Origin: Xiphydria camelus
Taxonomy: Eukaryota; Arthropoda; Insecta; Hymenoptera; Xiphydriidae
Assembly (NCBI GenBank): GCA_963678675.1
Contig: OY783200.1
Location: 14,016,889 to 14,080,888 of the forward strand
Direction: 5' to 3'
DNA length: 64,000 bases
The position numbers and the translations under genes were made by a program. This document shows positions 35,305 to 47,379 of this stretch, piece by piece (position 1 is the stretch's first letter; each line of letters starts with the position of its first letter). The notes beneath the pieces are model-generated. The model searched no databases, was not told the origin of the DNA, and saw only the letters and a list, made by a program, of their open reading frames with translations.

Positions 35305-35537
35305 ATAAAAAGCTATTCTCCTACATGTACATATTCTCCTGATGAATAAATTCCAAAAAGTTGTGAAATCCCCCCACAAAAACAGATTCTCTGTAAAAAG
35401 AGGCGGCATGTTCATTCAGTGCCAACAAAAATTGATACGTAAAATTCTCTCCAAAAAAGATTTGAAATCAATTAAGATCGCCATGTTCAAGATTTATATA
35501 TAAAAAGTAAAAAGCATCATTTGAAAGGAAAATTATT
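35305..35537. repeat. Left arm of the 24545 foldback family
   Basis: Matches 24500-24735 closely in the same orientation. The copy stops at AATTATTAGG, where a different element begins. Confidence 0.75.
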
Positions 35538-36244
35538 AGGTTCGTTCCAACAAACACGAGAACTGGTTCTGAACTCGATGGAGTGTGCGCAGTTTGACTT
35601 TTGGGACGGTACATACTTACTCGTACTTATGCCCGCTCGACGGGCTTCTCCGTCTTGTTACTCGCGCGTATCGTATGGCGGTGAGAACGCGCACGCCGTG
35701 TAACGCTCAGTTATAAAATTAAGACTCGCGAAGCTCATAATGTCCGTGAGTTAAGCACAAGGGCGCGCTTGTAACCCTCTCTCGTCGTATTACCCGCGTA
35801 TATGAGCCCTTATGCACTTGAGTGCGTCATATAGGCCACTTACTGCGCGCGGAGAAGTGCTCTTATATATTATGACATATAAATTCTCGCACGGGGAACT
35901 CTGTGTCGAATTAGCCGCCGACTAAAGCGTTTCCGAGGAGGAGGTCATCTTTGAAAATTACCCGGAGAAAATCTCGGGCGCTCTTTTCCACGAATCACGA
36001 AGCTTCATTTTCGATTGCTCTTTTTGGAAATTCGTTTCTTTGAATTGAAAAGTCGATATTTCAATCGCACGAGTTGTGCGCGTGAGAAAAATGTTATCGT
36101 ATGCTCTGAGAAAAATAACTTGGTTAAAATGACAAAACGCATCTGGTTAAACGAGTTTAGTTATTGCAACAAAAATACTAGTAAGTTGAACCAAATGTTT
36201 ATATATGCTAACTACATGTCTAATTTTCAGGTGGAAAAATTTTA
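35538..36244. other. Unassigned, one MITE-like end
   Basis: Begins TAGGTTCGTTCCAACAAACA, which looks like a transposon terminus, but no inverted partner was found. The rest has no recognisable gene. Confidence 0.35.
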
Positions 36245-36490
36245 TGTATTTTCTATATAATCCATATATGTCGTTTCTGAAATGACCGATTCATATGTTG
36301 TTTTTGTCAAATATGGATTATACGAGTATATGATTTTTATATTAACTATATAAGGACTGTAAACAGATTTTTTGAATATTTGTATATAATCCATATATAA
36401 TTCTTATGTAGTTAAAATAGAAATCACATAGAATCCATATATGACCAAAACCACGTATGGATTATATGGAAAATATATCGAGTTTTTCCG
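36245..36490. repeat. Cluster of TAATCCATATAT words
   Basis: The 13-mer ATAATCCATATAT, or its inverse, recurs about seven times at irregular spacing. 36268-36290 is the inverse of 8826-8850. Confidence 0.6.
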
Positions 36491-37750
36491 CCCGGATTGT
36501 GCAAACCAGAAAATGGCCAGTTTAACCAAACAGATGGAGGATCCATATTTCACCAAACGGTTTAGTTATGGTCTCCAGAATGTTCGTTAAATTGACCAGA
36601 TTTTTTTCTCAGTGCGTGATCAAATGATCCGCTTATCAATTTCAAATATACTGCAGATAAAAAGAGATCCTAAAATTGTCTAAAAAGAAGTCGCGGAATC
36701 ATCGATGTATCAGTTTCGCAACAAAATATCACAATTTATTCGATCTCTCAGGCAAGTCTTCCTCACGAGCGGGCGTAGGTAACTGGCTCTTCAAGTGGAA
36801 TACCTCGTACTATACGTACATACAAACTGGTCAAGAAGGTAAAAGAAAATCGACGCCGGAACATCATCCAATTTAGTCACGAGTCGTTCGAAGGAATTGA
36901 AAAATCGATTATGCCTTCCGATACGGAAGGGGCGGGGAGGAACGGTTGGACGCTATTCCGGGTTGGCGCACTTTTTAAATTTCCAACTTCCAGTCCCGTT
37001 TATGTAAAATACTTTGCCACAACGCCGACGCAAAAAAATAAAGGCGAGGAAAAAAAGGCAGGGAAAAACGGACACCGGCGAACGCACATGCATATTCATT
37101 CGAGTCGCTTGACGAAGTGAAATGTATATACCCCCGTACTAAATGTGAGCACCCTTTGGAATACACGTAGATAAGCATGATGGGCTTCTGCAGGTGGTAC
37201 TCGCGCGCGTAAAACAACGTCCGCATAAATTATACGGTATAGGGGTAATGTGTGTAGTATACGGGGTTTTTTACGGACCGAACATTATAAATATACAGGA
37301 GATTCGAAAGGGGAAAGGGCATAAATGAAATCGAACAAATATCGAAACGACAAGACAGATAATTCATTGATACGCGTAATGTGCATAATATAATCCATAC
37401 AAGTCTGTACTAATATACAAATAATGTTATATATGCGAAAGTGAGTTTGTCTGTGTGGTTCCTTTCCTTTTCACGGCTAAACTGCCGAACCGATTTTAAT
37501 GAAATTTAGCACACAGGTAACTTGAAACTCGGAAATGAACGAACGTCATGCGATGTCATCATAAATTCAATATAGTGAATGGCCTTAGATTGTAGCTTTC
37601 AATAGAACCTACACTGAGAGAAATTTTGTAGGTTGCACGGTAATGCTAGTAGTTTATTAATATGAGAATAAATTCTAGTTACCTTAACAATACGTATTTG
37701 TATTTCAGCTATATGTATAGTTATTTACTCTTGTTACTATTTCGTATTGT
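36491..37750. other. Unassigned, possibly host DNA
   Basis: Few repeats are shared with the rest of the window. 37430-37520 carries GTGAGTTTGTCTGTGTGG and AACTGCCGAACCGATTTT, a form common in dispersed insect repeats. No gene recognised. Confidence 0.35.
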
Positions 37751-37754
37751 TATA

Positions 37755-37834
37755 TTAGGAGTACAACTTTGCTTCCGCCGATTTCCTATAAACGGCTTAC
37801 GAGAAAAACTGCGGAAGCAAAGTTGTATACCTAA
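37755..37834. mobile_element. 80-bp mariner MITE
   Basis: TTAGGAGTACAACTTTGCTT and its near-exact inverse form almost the whole element, flanked by TA on both sides (37753-37754 and 37835-37836). TTAGG-GTACAA ends are mariner-type. The transcript would fold into a hairpin of pre-miRNA size. Confidence 0.75.
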
Positions 37835-37836
37835 TA

Positions 37837-38644
37837 TTAACTATACGGTCTAGTTAACCTCATTTAGTCTTAAAGTATATCTATCACAGCTATACTTATT
37901 GCTATGCGACCTATAAATTTCCGTCAAAGTACACTAAAGAAATAATTGCTGCTGTCAAAAAAATGTTTTCTTTAAATCAAGCCATGGTTTTCTCCGCCCA
38001 GAAATATTTGACAGGCTCAAGTAATTATTTTCTTTATAATTATTCTTAATTCTTTAATTCTTTATAGGTATTCTTAAATGAAGAATATATATTCTTCGAT
38101 CAAGAATCTGTATTCTTAAAAAGTAGAAAGATCATATATTCTTGAATCGAGAAACATTTTTTTGACATTAGCAATTATTTCTCTTAGTGTAGAAAAAAGA
38201 GGGGAGTGCACATCCCCCATTGATATCCAATATTGACATTTTCATCAACCAAAAAAATATAATAATTCAAATTCCATGCGAACAGAATCGCGGATAACAA
38301 CTAGTTCCATATAAAGAGCAAAACTGAGCTTGACGGAAAATAAATGGAACGTATGGATATGAACAAAACCGCCTATCGCTAAGCGAAGCCCGCATCGCAA
38401 TAATATCTATTGCGATAAAATTGTTCAAAGGTTTTATTACAGTTCGAGTACGTAACACGAAAATTATTAATGATACTGCATAGTAGGTACACTTATAAAT
38501 ATCCACTTCGGTTACACGCGACAATGTTACTATCTGTACTCTCTGCATCAATTATTAATACGGTTCTTTCTATGTAAATAACCTGTTATATAATTGAAAC
38601 GGATATTTGCACGGAGATAATACCCGCATCACAATAAACAATAG
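37837..38644. other. Unassigned AT-rich DNA
   Basis: The word TATTCTT recurs at 38040-38150 in a short array (AATTATTCTTAATTCTT, ATATTCTTCGATCAAGAAT). No gene seen. Confidence 0.35.
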
Positions 38645-39062
38645 CTGTTAACTTCCGGCATCGATAGGCCGCGCGATCGTCGAGAACCCGATAAAAAAAA
38701 TGATCAGTACAATGGCATTTTCCAATAGCGAAGCATAAAATGCAGCGACAACATTCAATTCGCCACCGCCATAAATTTCCACCCTCTCCCCGACCGGCGA
38801 CCTTTTCCAGCCATTATCGTGCGCCGTATCGCAATCGTCAAAGGCCACGCACGCGCGCGCGGGTCTTGCGCGGATTCCGCGCCGCGGGGAGACCCCATTA
38901 AAAGCCGTCCACGTGGAAACCCGCTGACCGTTAATGGCGAAGTCCAAAAAGCGCGCGCTCCTTCGGCACACACGCGCGCGTGTGTGGATAGAGGGCATAC
39001 GACGCGCCGCTACATATCGGGAAAGTCCACCTTTTCCTATCCAAACTCCCGCTTCGTATGTA
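38645..39062. other. CpG-rich block with Z-DNA-type tracts
   Basis: About 420 bp, much more GC-rich than the flanks, with many CpG and alternating purine-pyrimidine runs (CACGCGCGCGCG near 38850; CACACGCGCGCGTGTGTG near 38968-38986) and an E-box CACGTG near 38910. No repeat partner is seen in the window. It could be a host regulatory region. The open frames across it are explained by composition. Confidence 0.4.
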
Positions 39063-39405
39063 TTAGGGGGTCGCATTGAAAGCCGCTGTTCTTTTCTTGT
39101 TTCAAAAACATTATGTCGTAATCAAATGTGTGAATATATCAATCGAAGTATTTGCCTTCGTAACTTTTTTCCACTTTTCTGGCAGAAGTTGAATTCCACG
39201 ACGAAAGAATTGTCTACTTTTTGAGCTAATCCACTCAGCAACCCAATCTTTGACTTCTTAGTAATTATGGAAGTGTGTATCCTCCGAGTCGTGTTGCAAC
39301 GATCTAAATAAATGATAATCACTCGGGACCCCAGCTCTGGAGAATATGCTAGGTGCGGGAGAACTTCCCATTCAAGCTCCATCGATGTTTCTTTCACGGC
39401 TTAAG
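39063..39405 (-). pseudogene. Mariner C-terminal fragment
   Basis: The minus strand reads WEVLPHLAYSPE (the third catalytic Asp region, with Glu at the usual Asp), then a FCQKSGKKLRR segment and the 3' tail. The terminus TTAGGGGGTCGCATTGAAAG begins at 39063 after TA. Same family as 5531-5754. Everything upstream of the third catalytic position is missing. Confidence 0.75.
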
Positions 39406-39742
39406 CAACATGTCCAGTAAAAATAGCTCTGAACCTAACATTTTGAGTCTCATGGCTGAATTTGAGATTGAAGTTACATGAATGTGTTTTAAAACTACCC
39501 CCAAAATCCCAAGATTCACACCCCCTCGGAAGCCGAGAAAAACAATTAAAACCACCCCCGGACACCATTGTTTAAAAATATTTCGCGAAGACTAAAGAAA
39601 ATGAAAAAATTGTTTAAATAAAAGTTGTAGAGTAGGTGAAAATACGTAAAAAAGTTCTATGACTTTTTCATTTTTATGCAATATCCTAAGCGCTATGAGG
39701 GGATGAAGATGTTGCAATAATTCGAAGACTTTAATTGCACCC

Positions 39743-42700
39743 TACAACAACTTCCTGATATTTTGAAGGATCATCCCCGGTCGGATTGTTTAAAAAAGAG
39801 ATGTAAACAAAAAAACGATTTTTTGCAAATATCTCTTCAACTTTCAAAAATAACGAGAAAATCTTCAAATAAAAGTTGTAAACAATAATTTATAATAAAA
39901 AAGTTTTAGTGAAATTTTTACCTATATGCAATAGGGAAGCGGCAAAATGCGTTCAAAGTTTGCGCACCACCTAAGAGAGCATGCTGCGCTTAAAAAGTTC
40001 ATAAGAAATCGAAAAATTACTCTTTTTCGATGATTTTTTTTTAAATCGCATCTACAGGAGTAGACCTACATTTTGAGAGATATAGAGAAAAAATTAATGC
40101 ATTTTCTTAATGCGATTATTATTGACTATTTTAGATTTTAAACCGATTCTTTTCACTGAAAACATTGGGGAACAATTTTTTTCTTTTAACTTGGTATTCG
40201 TTAGATTATTATCTAAAAAAAAGTCCTCTACGGCTTCGCACTGAATACCTTCTGTGTGGAGATATAATATAATATAATTCAAATGATTTTCTGGTGAGTG
40301 GCAGTCCTGAATGAAATCTGTGGCCGCACCACTGTACTGGGGACCGACAGAGAACGCGGATATCTTCCCGACTCTCTCTTAGTCATAAACGCGTTCTGCA
40401 CTGCGCGAAGCCGTCTGTGCCTCTACCAAGGAGTAGGTGTCCAACTACCTGCTCTTTACCTCTATAGACCTTCGGCACGCTGCCAAAAAGTGCAATGGTA
40501 GTATCATGTATTGGGATCTGACATGGGGGAGGAGCTTAGTTCGAAAAATCCAATATGGCCGAAATGAGTATACTACCGATACAGAGTTTTTTGGAGTGAA
40601 GTCATTATTTATTGTTTTGGCACGTGCAGGGCTCCGCGAATCCTTCCCAACTTTCACTAGACTCGCGGGAGGACATAAGCACCCTTTGCCCTCCGTTATC
40701 GTCCAGGGTTGACCTCCCATAAATATAAATTCAGCCTTCGAGACGCGCATATGCCTGTCCCTGGACGGGCGCATCACGGAACGTCGACGTATCTGCGCGC
40801 AACCCCGGAGTCTTTCACGTTTTTACTCTTCCACTTTCTCGAAACTTTCTTCTCACATCGTAAAATGGAAAAAACCCGCCCTTATGCTAAAGCATACCCC
40901 TTCCTTGCGAGCCGTTTCCCGGCAGTCGTGAAAAATTCGTTATCGTGTTCGTATCTCCTCCTGTTCCTCACTTGCGCAAGCATCGCACTCATTCTAAGTG
41001 TTCCCGGACATTCGTTGTTAACCCGAAAATAAAATCTACGTATTTACCAAACTACAACCCTCTCTCTTCAGTTTCTTCGCTTCTGTCTACTCCTTCGTCG
41101 CAACAACGTTCTTTCCTGGATTCCGATTCCATTCCCTCTCTCTCCTCAAACTATTTTATGTTTGGTTTTCCGAACATTTACGAATGGCTTTAACTATGAA
41201 CGCGATTTGCTCTTGGGTAGGTATCTTACACCTTCTATTTCTCTATTAATTCAACATATGAATAAGGTATAATTTTTAATAATATAATAATGTTCTGTTC
41301 GCTCCGAGGTTTTTGAACGTACTGGACGCTCTTCGACCAGGAGCTTGTTGTATGACTTTTTTAGTTTTCTCTTACAACCGGGGGTGGGAGTGCTAACTAT
41401 GCAACGCGAAGAAATTTCCAGGGAAATGCGGAAGGCAGGATTAAGTGTTCTAAATCCCGAGGAAACTCCAGTGCTCGGTTTCTATGTCCCGGCCGAGGTA
41501 CACGTACACGGGACCCTGTAGCATTGAGGAACTTTCCCGGATCTAATTTATGACTCAAAGGGTCCTAAGGAGTGTCGAATTTTCCCCTCGCACCGGTCTA
41601 GGGCCCAAATGCGAGAAGCAAATTTGGGCGAATACGCGACATACATACATTAATCCAATGCCAGTCACTCGCTAACCCACTAAACGGTATACTAGGAATA
41701 GTTCTACTTCTCGCCACCAGACTGCGTATCGAGACATGTCAGATCCCAATACCCTTTGAGGTTTCGGTAATAATGCATATGCTGATAAACGACCAAGCAA
41801 AATTGACAGGTCCCCGTGGAACTTGTTGGAGAAGTTAATTACTTATTGCAAAAAAAAATCGCATCTTGCAATGATAGTATCACGTATGCCCCGAACATAT
41901 GAAACGATATTTCATAGAAAAAATAATATATATTGAAGAACGATCGGCATACGCGTATCGTAGGGACTTAGGGTCGGTATATGCTCTAAAAAGAGTTGTA
42001 AATTCAGAATTTTTTAAATGATCATATCACATCATGTCCAACTATCTACTCTTTACCTCTACTGCGCCATGAGGACGACAGAGGTGGGAGCTAAACAGTA
42101 TTTCTCTCTGTTGAAACACGTCCTAGTGCGTGCTAGCGACGAATAAATGTTTTTGGAGGAATGGAGGCAATTTGTTTGTGTATATGAACATCCATTTTAT
42201 TAAGAAAGAAAATTCTTTTATTTTGTGGGTGATTGTAAATTTTTTTTCTATTTTTGCAATACCTTTAATTCAGAATTATCTTCTACAGGTGTCATCAAAA
42301 TACTCTTGAAATGTTGAATTATACAGTTTTTTATTTGGGCACAGATGTTTTTAACGTTTAATAGAAAATTTCAAAAATAATACAAAAATTATAAATGCCT
42401 GATATAAGTAAATATGTAACATATATCCTTAAACTTGTTAATCCATATCTTCAAATGTGATTATAAAGAAAAGGTAAAGAGCAGGTAGTTGGACACCTAC
42501 TCCTTGGTAGAGACACAGACGGCTTCGCGCAGTGCAGAACGCGTTTATGACTAAGAGAGAGTCGGGAAGATATGCGCGTTCTCTGTCGGTCCCCAGTACA
42601 GTGGTGCGGCCACAGATTTCATTCAGGACTGCCACTCACCAGAAAATCAGTTGAATTATATTATATTATATCTCCACACAAAAGGTATTCAGTGCGAACC

Positions 42701-43203
42701 CATAGAGGACTTTTTTTTAGATAATAATCTAACGAATACCAAGTTAAAAGAACAAAAATTGTTCCCCAATGTTTTCAGTGAAAAGAATCGGTTTAAAATC
42801 TAAAATAGTCAATAATCGCATTAAGAAAATGCATTAATTTTTTTTTCTATATCTCTCAAAATGTAGGTCTACTCCTGTAGATGCGATTTAAAAAAAATCA
42901 TCGAAAAAGAGTAATTTTTCGATTTCTTATGAATTTTTTAAGCGCAGCATGCTACCTTAGGTGGTGCGCAAACTTTGAACTTATTTTGCCGCTTCCCTAT
43001 TGCATATAGGTAAAAATTTCACTAAGACTTTTTTATTATAAATTCGATTGTTTACAACTTTTATTTGAAGATTTTCTCGTTATTTTTGAAAGTTGAAGAG
43101 ATATTCGCAAAAAATCGCTTTTTTTTGTTTACATCTCTTTTTTAAATAATCCGACCGGGGATGATCCTTCAAAATATCAGGAAGTTGTTGTAGGGTGCAA
43201 ACA
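39743..43203. mobile_element. Long inverted repeat around 2 kb of other DNA
   Basis: 39743-40470 is the inverse of 42478-43203 with high similarity (about 725 bp per arm; for example AACAACTTCCTGATATTTTG, GTGGCCGCACCACTGTACTG, GTAGGTGTCCAACTACCTG). The 2-kb centre has no recognised gene. It repeats GTATTGGGATCTGACATG in inverse (about 40509 and 41735), and GTCCAACTATCTACTCTTTA recurs near 42030. It resembles a foldback element or a segment duplicated in inverse. No target duplication identified. Confidence 0.7.
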
Positions 43204-43485
43204 GTACCTACTGTAAAAAATTCAGCTCCTCTGTAATTATTTCTAATTCAGGACTTCAATGACTGGACTATTCCTTCTAAACCAGTTCGCTCTCTTTCCC
43301 TCGGAATTCCGCCTCGTTCGCACTCTATTCAAAGGGTCAGTACTTCGCATGATTTCCCCGCTAGAGGTGCTGTAGGGCATCAGCTGCGAGCGGTTTTATA
43401 GTCCAGCAGCCGTCCAGCTGTTATTTAAGGATTCATAGGTTAAATGTGTACTCTTTAAATTTTATTATGTATCATTATCGTTTAT
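43204..43485. other. Spacer, nothing recognised
   Basis: No repeat or coding signal recognised. Confidence 0.3.
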
Positions 43486-43780
43486 ACAGGGTGTTCAAAA
43501 AGTCCCGGTACGGCTGATTATCTCAGCGGGAAATAATTATAGAGAGAAATGTTTAATACAAAACTTTTAGGATTTTTCCTTGGCTACCCAATGGCCATAT
43601 TGGATTTGACCTTGATCATGATTTTCAAGGTCATATCAAGGTCAAATTGATTTTTTAAAATGCGAACCCCTATTTTTGATACCGGATGTGAAAAGAGCGG
43701 GAAATTTCAGGTTCAAATATGTCCTTGATGATTTTTTTATGTGACCTTTATGGTCAGCGGAGGTCAAATTGAGGTCATGT
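43486..43780. mobile_element. CAGGGTGTTC MITE, one end
   Basis: Begins TACAGGGTGTTCAAAAAGTC and continues with GGCTACCCAATGG and repeated AAGGTCA words, as at 29131-29275. No right terminus found. Confidence 0.6.
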
Positions 43781-44989
43781 ACAATTCGGCTTCGTACCAT
43801 GAAAGCTATTAGTACAAGATCCGAACTAGAGACTTTCTTCACCGATCTGCTTACCGGATGAAAAGTATTTTTTATCAAACATAATACGTCAATGAATATA
43901 TCGCGAATGAGTAGGCTAATAAAATATGCTCAAGACTACCCTTAGAACTATATAAACAGGTGAGCTGATATGAGCAATTTGCACCGACTTGCTTATCAAT
44001 TAAACTATATATGAAAATAAAGATAATTTTATTGCAAACACGATGGTATAACCCTATCTACAAAAAATCGGTCATGAATCACGGTTGTAAGGCTTTGAAA
44101 TTTATCGGAGCTAGCCAAGATGCGCGTACTACAGGGAAATTTGCTATAGGACGCAACGTAGGAAGTGGGCGCGACGCGATGGTTAGATGAGAGAGAGTGC
44201 GTACATGCTGCTTCCTCGTACGATTGACAAAGATAACACTACTAAAATGCCGAGAAAAAGCGACTACGAGCGACTCGCTGTTTACATCCCTCAGTTTGCG
44301 GAAAAATGCGTGCTCCATTATTAAATAAATGTAATGTAGTGTTATCTTTTTCAATCGTTATTTTTTTCAATCAATATTGCTGTTGGATCCCTGGTAAAAT
44401 TATTTTCGTTCAAGATTCAACTAACTTTGCATTTTTATTTTTGCCTGTCTGGAAGGGACCATTTATTACTTTATGGCTCTTTCTCGAAAGTACAGAAAAA
44501 GGGGAAAAACGTTCTTACCGGGTTTTCGAGTGAACGTTTTTTCCGAACATGTGATAAACAGACAGTCGAGGCGATGGCTCATGGGGTGGGTTTGTAACGC
44601 ATTAAAAATATCTGAAGGTAAATACGAAATTCTAGACCTTTCCTCTAAGTGCGATTTCATAAGTTGAAATGATAAATTGTTAAGAAAAATTCTTCTTGGA
44701 GTCTTTGCGTTGTTTAGGTTACTGTTATATAAAATCTCGGCACTCTTATTCCAGCAACATACAAGTTTTTGGAAGGCTATAATATTGTATTTATTGTAAT
44801 ATTGTTATAATATTTGTAAAGATTGTTATTGTATTCATTGTTTTATAATAAAATTTGTTTACACCGTCAATTGGTTAATGATTTTTTATCACTCTCTAAA
44901 AAATGTAATTTTTCTTTTGTTTACTGTGGTTTTTTTATAGAATAGATAAAATTTATCAAATAATTATCACTAACATATTATTATTCTGT
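43781..44989. other. No gene recognised
   Basis: AT-rich. The frames at 44079-44354 (minus) and 44473-44667 (plus) have no recognisable motif. Confidence 0.3.
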
Positions 44990-45002
44990 GATAGAAACAT
45001 TA

Positions 45003-45384
45003 GTCGCCGGCAGTAGCCGAGTGGTCTAAATGCTGGCCTCTCGAAGACTGCTCGGGCGATAGGTCTAGGGTTCGAATCCCGGCTTGCGGAAAAATAATTT
45101 TTCCGGGATCCGGGGATCGAGCTAAGACCGGCTGTACTCGGGGTGGGGAGGGGGGGCTTCTGCATGGGGGACCCCCTTCCCCAGTGAGTGAGGACAGGGA
45201 GGGGCCCCCCCTCTGGTTGGGACACCTGGGAGGGCTAGGGGACTCCTGCATGCCATCTGCATGGAGGCCCTGGGCTCACCGGGGGTCGTGGGCGGAGGGG
45301 GGGACTCCTCTGCTGAATGGCCCCAAGTGTGGCTCGGGTACAATGGTCCAAAAAGGACTGAGTGCCCGTTAAATGCTAAGTACA
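45003..45384 (+). mobile_element. SINE derived from tRNA-Ser
   Basis: The 5' part (about 45006-45090) keeps an A box (TAGCCGAGTGG), an exact B box (GGTTCGAATCC), and an anticodon loop CTCGAAG giving CGA (Ser), with a class II variable region. A GC-rich body follows with no reading frame of interest. The last part is CCGTTAAATGCTAAGTACA without a long poly-A. Target duplications GATAGAAACATTA (44990-45002) and GATAGAAATATTA (45385-45397) differ at one base. It would be transcribed by RNA polymerase III from the internal promoter and mobilised by a LINE in trans. Confidence 0.85.
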
Positions 45385-45480
45385 GATAGAAATATTAATA
45401 TTTCCCCATCCATATATTTAATTGAAAATATTTGAAAAATCTTTCTCACATTTTAATATTTTATATTTAATTTAAAGTAA

Positions 45481-45857
45481 TGTGGGGATCGCTTAGGGAT
45501 CCCACACGCTGGAGAAAGGTGGAGAGAAGAAACACGCGGTTCGAAGAAAGACTCGTTCTTTATTCGACTCCTCTACAACTCTCTAACGACTAATGCGAAC
45601 TAGGAGCGTTCTGTCGGCGGTCTCTGCCCTAGTCGACTCGGCGTCGCTAGGCAGGTGATGCGAAGGCGTCGCACAATCGAGGGTCGCTGAAGGCTCGCTG
45701 ATGACTGAACGAGAACTGGCTGACGAGCTCGCCGGGGTGCCTTCTTAAACGATGCTCGTTCCCCTGCGCCGAACCAATCGGAGCACTCCTCGTGTGCTGC
45801 AAGTGAGCATCGTTGGTCGGCACGGTCGTCTGTGCATCATCGATGCGTCTTCGGGTC
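45481..45857 (-). repeat. LTR-like fragment
   Basis: Read on the minus strand, CGAATAAAGAACG is followed about 70 bp later by an end in GATCCCCACA, the pattern of an LTR R/U5. The first 75 bp match 1411-1484. It is cut on the right by the Harbinger composite, which inserted at TAA. No internal region or partner LTR is seen. Confidence 0.45.
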
Positions 45858-46205
45858 TAAAGGGCCCCATACACGTTCAGTCGGCCGGCCGGCCGCCGGC
45901 CGGCCGTGGACTGTCAGTCCGACTGTCAGTCGGCCGTCAGTCCTGGCCGGCCGCGGGTTATCGATAGGGTAAAACCTCCAGTGATTGGCCTTTTAAACAG
46001 ACGAAATTATACAGAAATTGGCTTATCGTTTCCTCTTTCTATCGAATGCATTTGTTATGAGAGGGGGCCAATCACTATCGCATGGCCAATGACTGTATCG
46101 TTTACCCTATTCAAACTACACCTACAATTTTGTTCACCGAATGCGTCCGTCAGTTCTCTGCCGGCTTCGATAGTAGCATAACGATTTTATATTAATAGTA
46201 TAAAT

Positions 46206-46646
46206 ATGTCGCAAAAAGAATACGCAGCTACACTTGTTATTTTGACAAACCAGCAGAGGAAACGAAAAAAGAGACAAATTTGGATGAAAGAGTGGTTGAA
46301 GAAACGCACTTTATCTCACGTGGGGCTCGTACATGAACTTCGTCAATCCAGTGCAAGTGATTTGAAACATTTCCTGAGGATGAACGAGAATTGTTTCCAG
46401 TACTTGCTAAATTTGGTAAAGCCACATATTACGAAAAAGGACACCGTAATGCGGCAAGCCATTACCGCAGAAGAACGGCTTTTAGTGACCCTGAGATATT
46501 TGGCAACAGGGCGCAGTATGGAGGATTTAAAATTCAGCGCAATTATTTCGCCACAAGCTCTGGGAAAAATTATCCCAGAGACTTGCAAATATATATTTTT
46601 GACCTTGAAGGAGGAATATTTAAAGATAAAGTGTAAAAATATATAG
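46206..46646 (+). pseudogene. PIF/Harbinger transposase N-terminal part, copy 1
   Basis: A 146-codon frame starting MSQKEYAATLVILTNQQRKR. It contains ENCFQYLLNLVKPHITKKDT, then ITAEERLLVTLRYLATGRS and ISPQALGKIIPETCKYI, the region before the DDE nuclease domain in HARBI1/ALP1-type transposases (usually about 350-400 residues). The frame stops at IKCKNI and the catalytic DDE domain is absent, so it cannot cut DNA. It could still bind DNA or partner proteins if expressed. The same truncation in all three copies means it happened before amplification. Confidence 0.82.
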
Positions 46647-46773
46647 AAATATATTTAAGTATTTTATTCCAAAATTAATGAACATTAAACTGATACCTAG
46701 GATATAGGTATTAATAAAAGTAATATTAAAAATTTATTAATAAAATAAGAATAAAAAAAGATAGCGATATGTA

Positions 46774-46980
46774 TTACAATAGGTATACAGGTATAGGTAA
46801 TGCGGGAGACGGATTATTTCGGCCCGTCCGGTAATTAACCTTTCCGAGAAAGGGCGTGGTTGCAAGGTCATAAAATTTCAGACTGGAGTAAAATTTTTCC
46901 GTCAGTCCGTCGCCGGACGAATCCCTGTCGGTGAACTCCAACACGCGTTTAATTTTATTAATCAACAGGCCCCCGGCAGG
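46774..46980 (-). repeat. Harbinger tail module, inverted copy
   Basis: The minus strand reads INKIKRVLEFTDRDSS and LTEKFYSSLKFYDLATTP, then a NYRTGRNNPSPALPIP stretch. The plus-strand counterpart is at 48021-48212, and a short part recurs at 47965-48010 and 61425-61495. It may be left over from a second Harbinger protein. Family not identified. Confidence 0.4.
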
Positions 46981-47379
46981 TAGCGACTCCTCATTTAAAT
47001 TTGTGTGCGTAGCGGAAAGCGGCCGGCCGACTAAACGTGCATAGGTACCTTAACTGTGTGTGTGCGGCCGGCCGGCCGTGGACTGTCAGTCCGACTGTCA
47101 ATCGACCGTCAGTCCTGGCCGGCCGCGGGTTATCGATAGGGTAAAACACCCAGTGATTGGCCTTTTAAACAGACGAAATTATACAGTAATTGGCTTATCG
47201 TTTCCTCTTTCTATCGAATGCATTTGTTATGAGAGAGGGCCAATCACTATCGCATGGCCAATGACTGTATCGTTTACCCTACTCAAACTACACCTACAAT
47301 TTTGTTCACTGAATGCGTCCGTCAGTTCTCTACCGGCTTCGATAGTAGCATAACGATTTTACACATTGAGAGTATAAAT

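Noticed and set aside
38648..39076. A 142-codon minus-strand protein
   Set aside because: Spans a CpG-rich block with overlapping frames on both strands and no recognisable motif.
45006..45090. Functional tRNA-Ser gene
   Set aside because: A and B boxes are good, but the acceptor stem does not pair properly, a SINE body follows and target duplications flank the whole unit.
45003..45343. Pro/Ser-rich proteins on the minus strand
   Set aside because: Shadows of the GC-rich SINE body.
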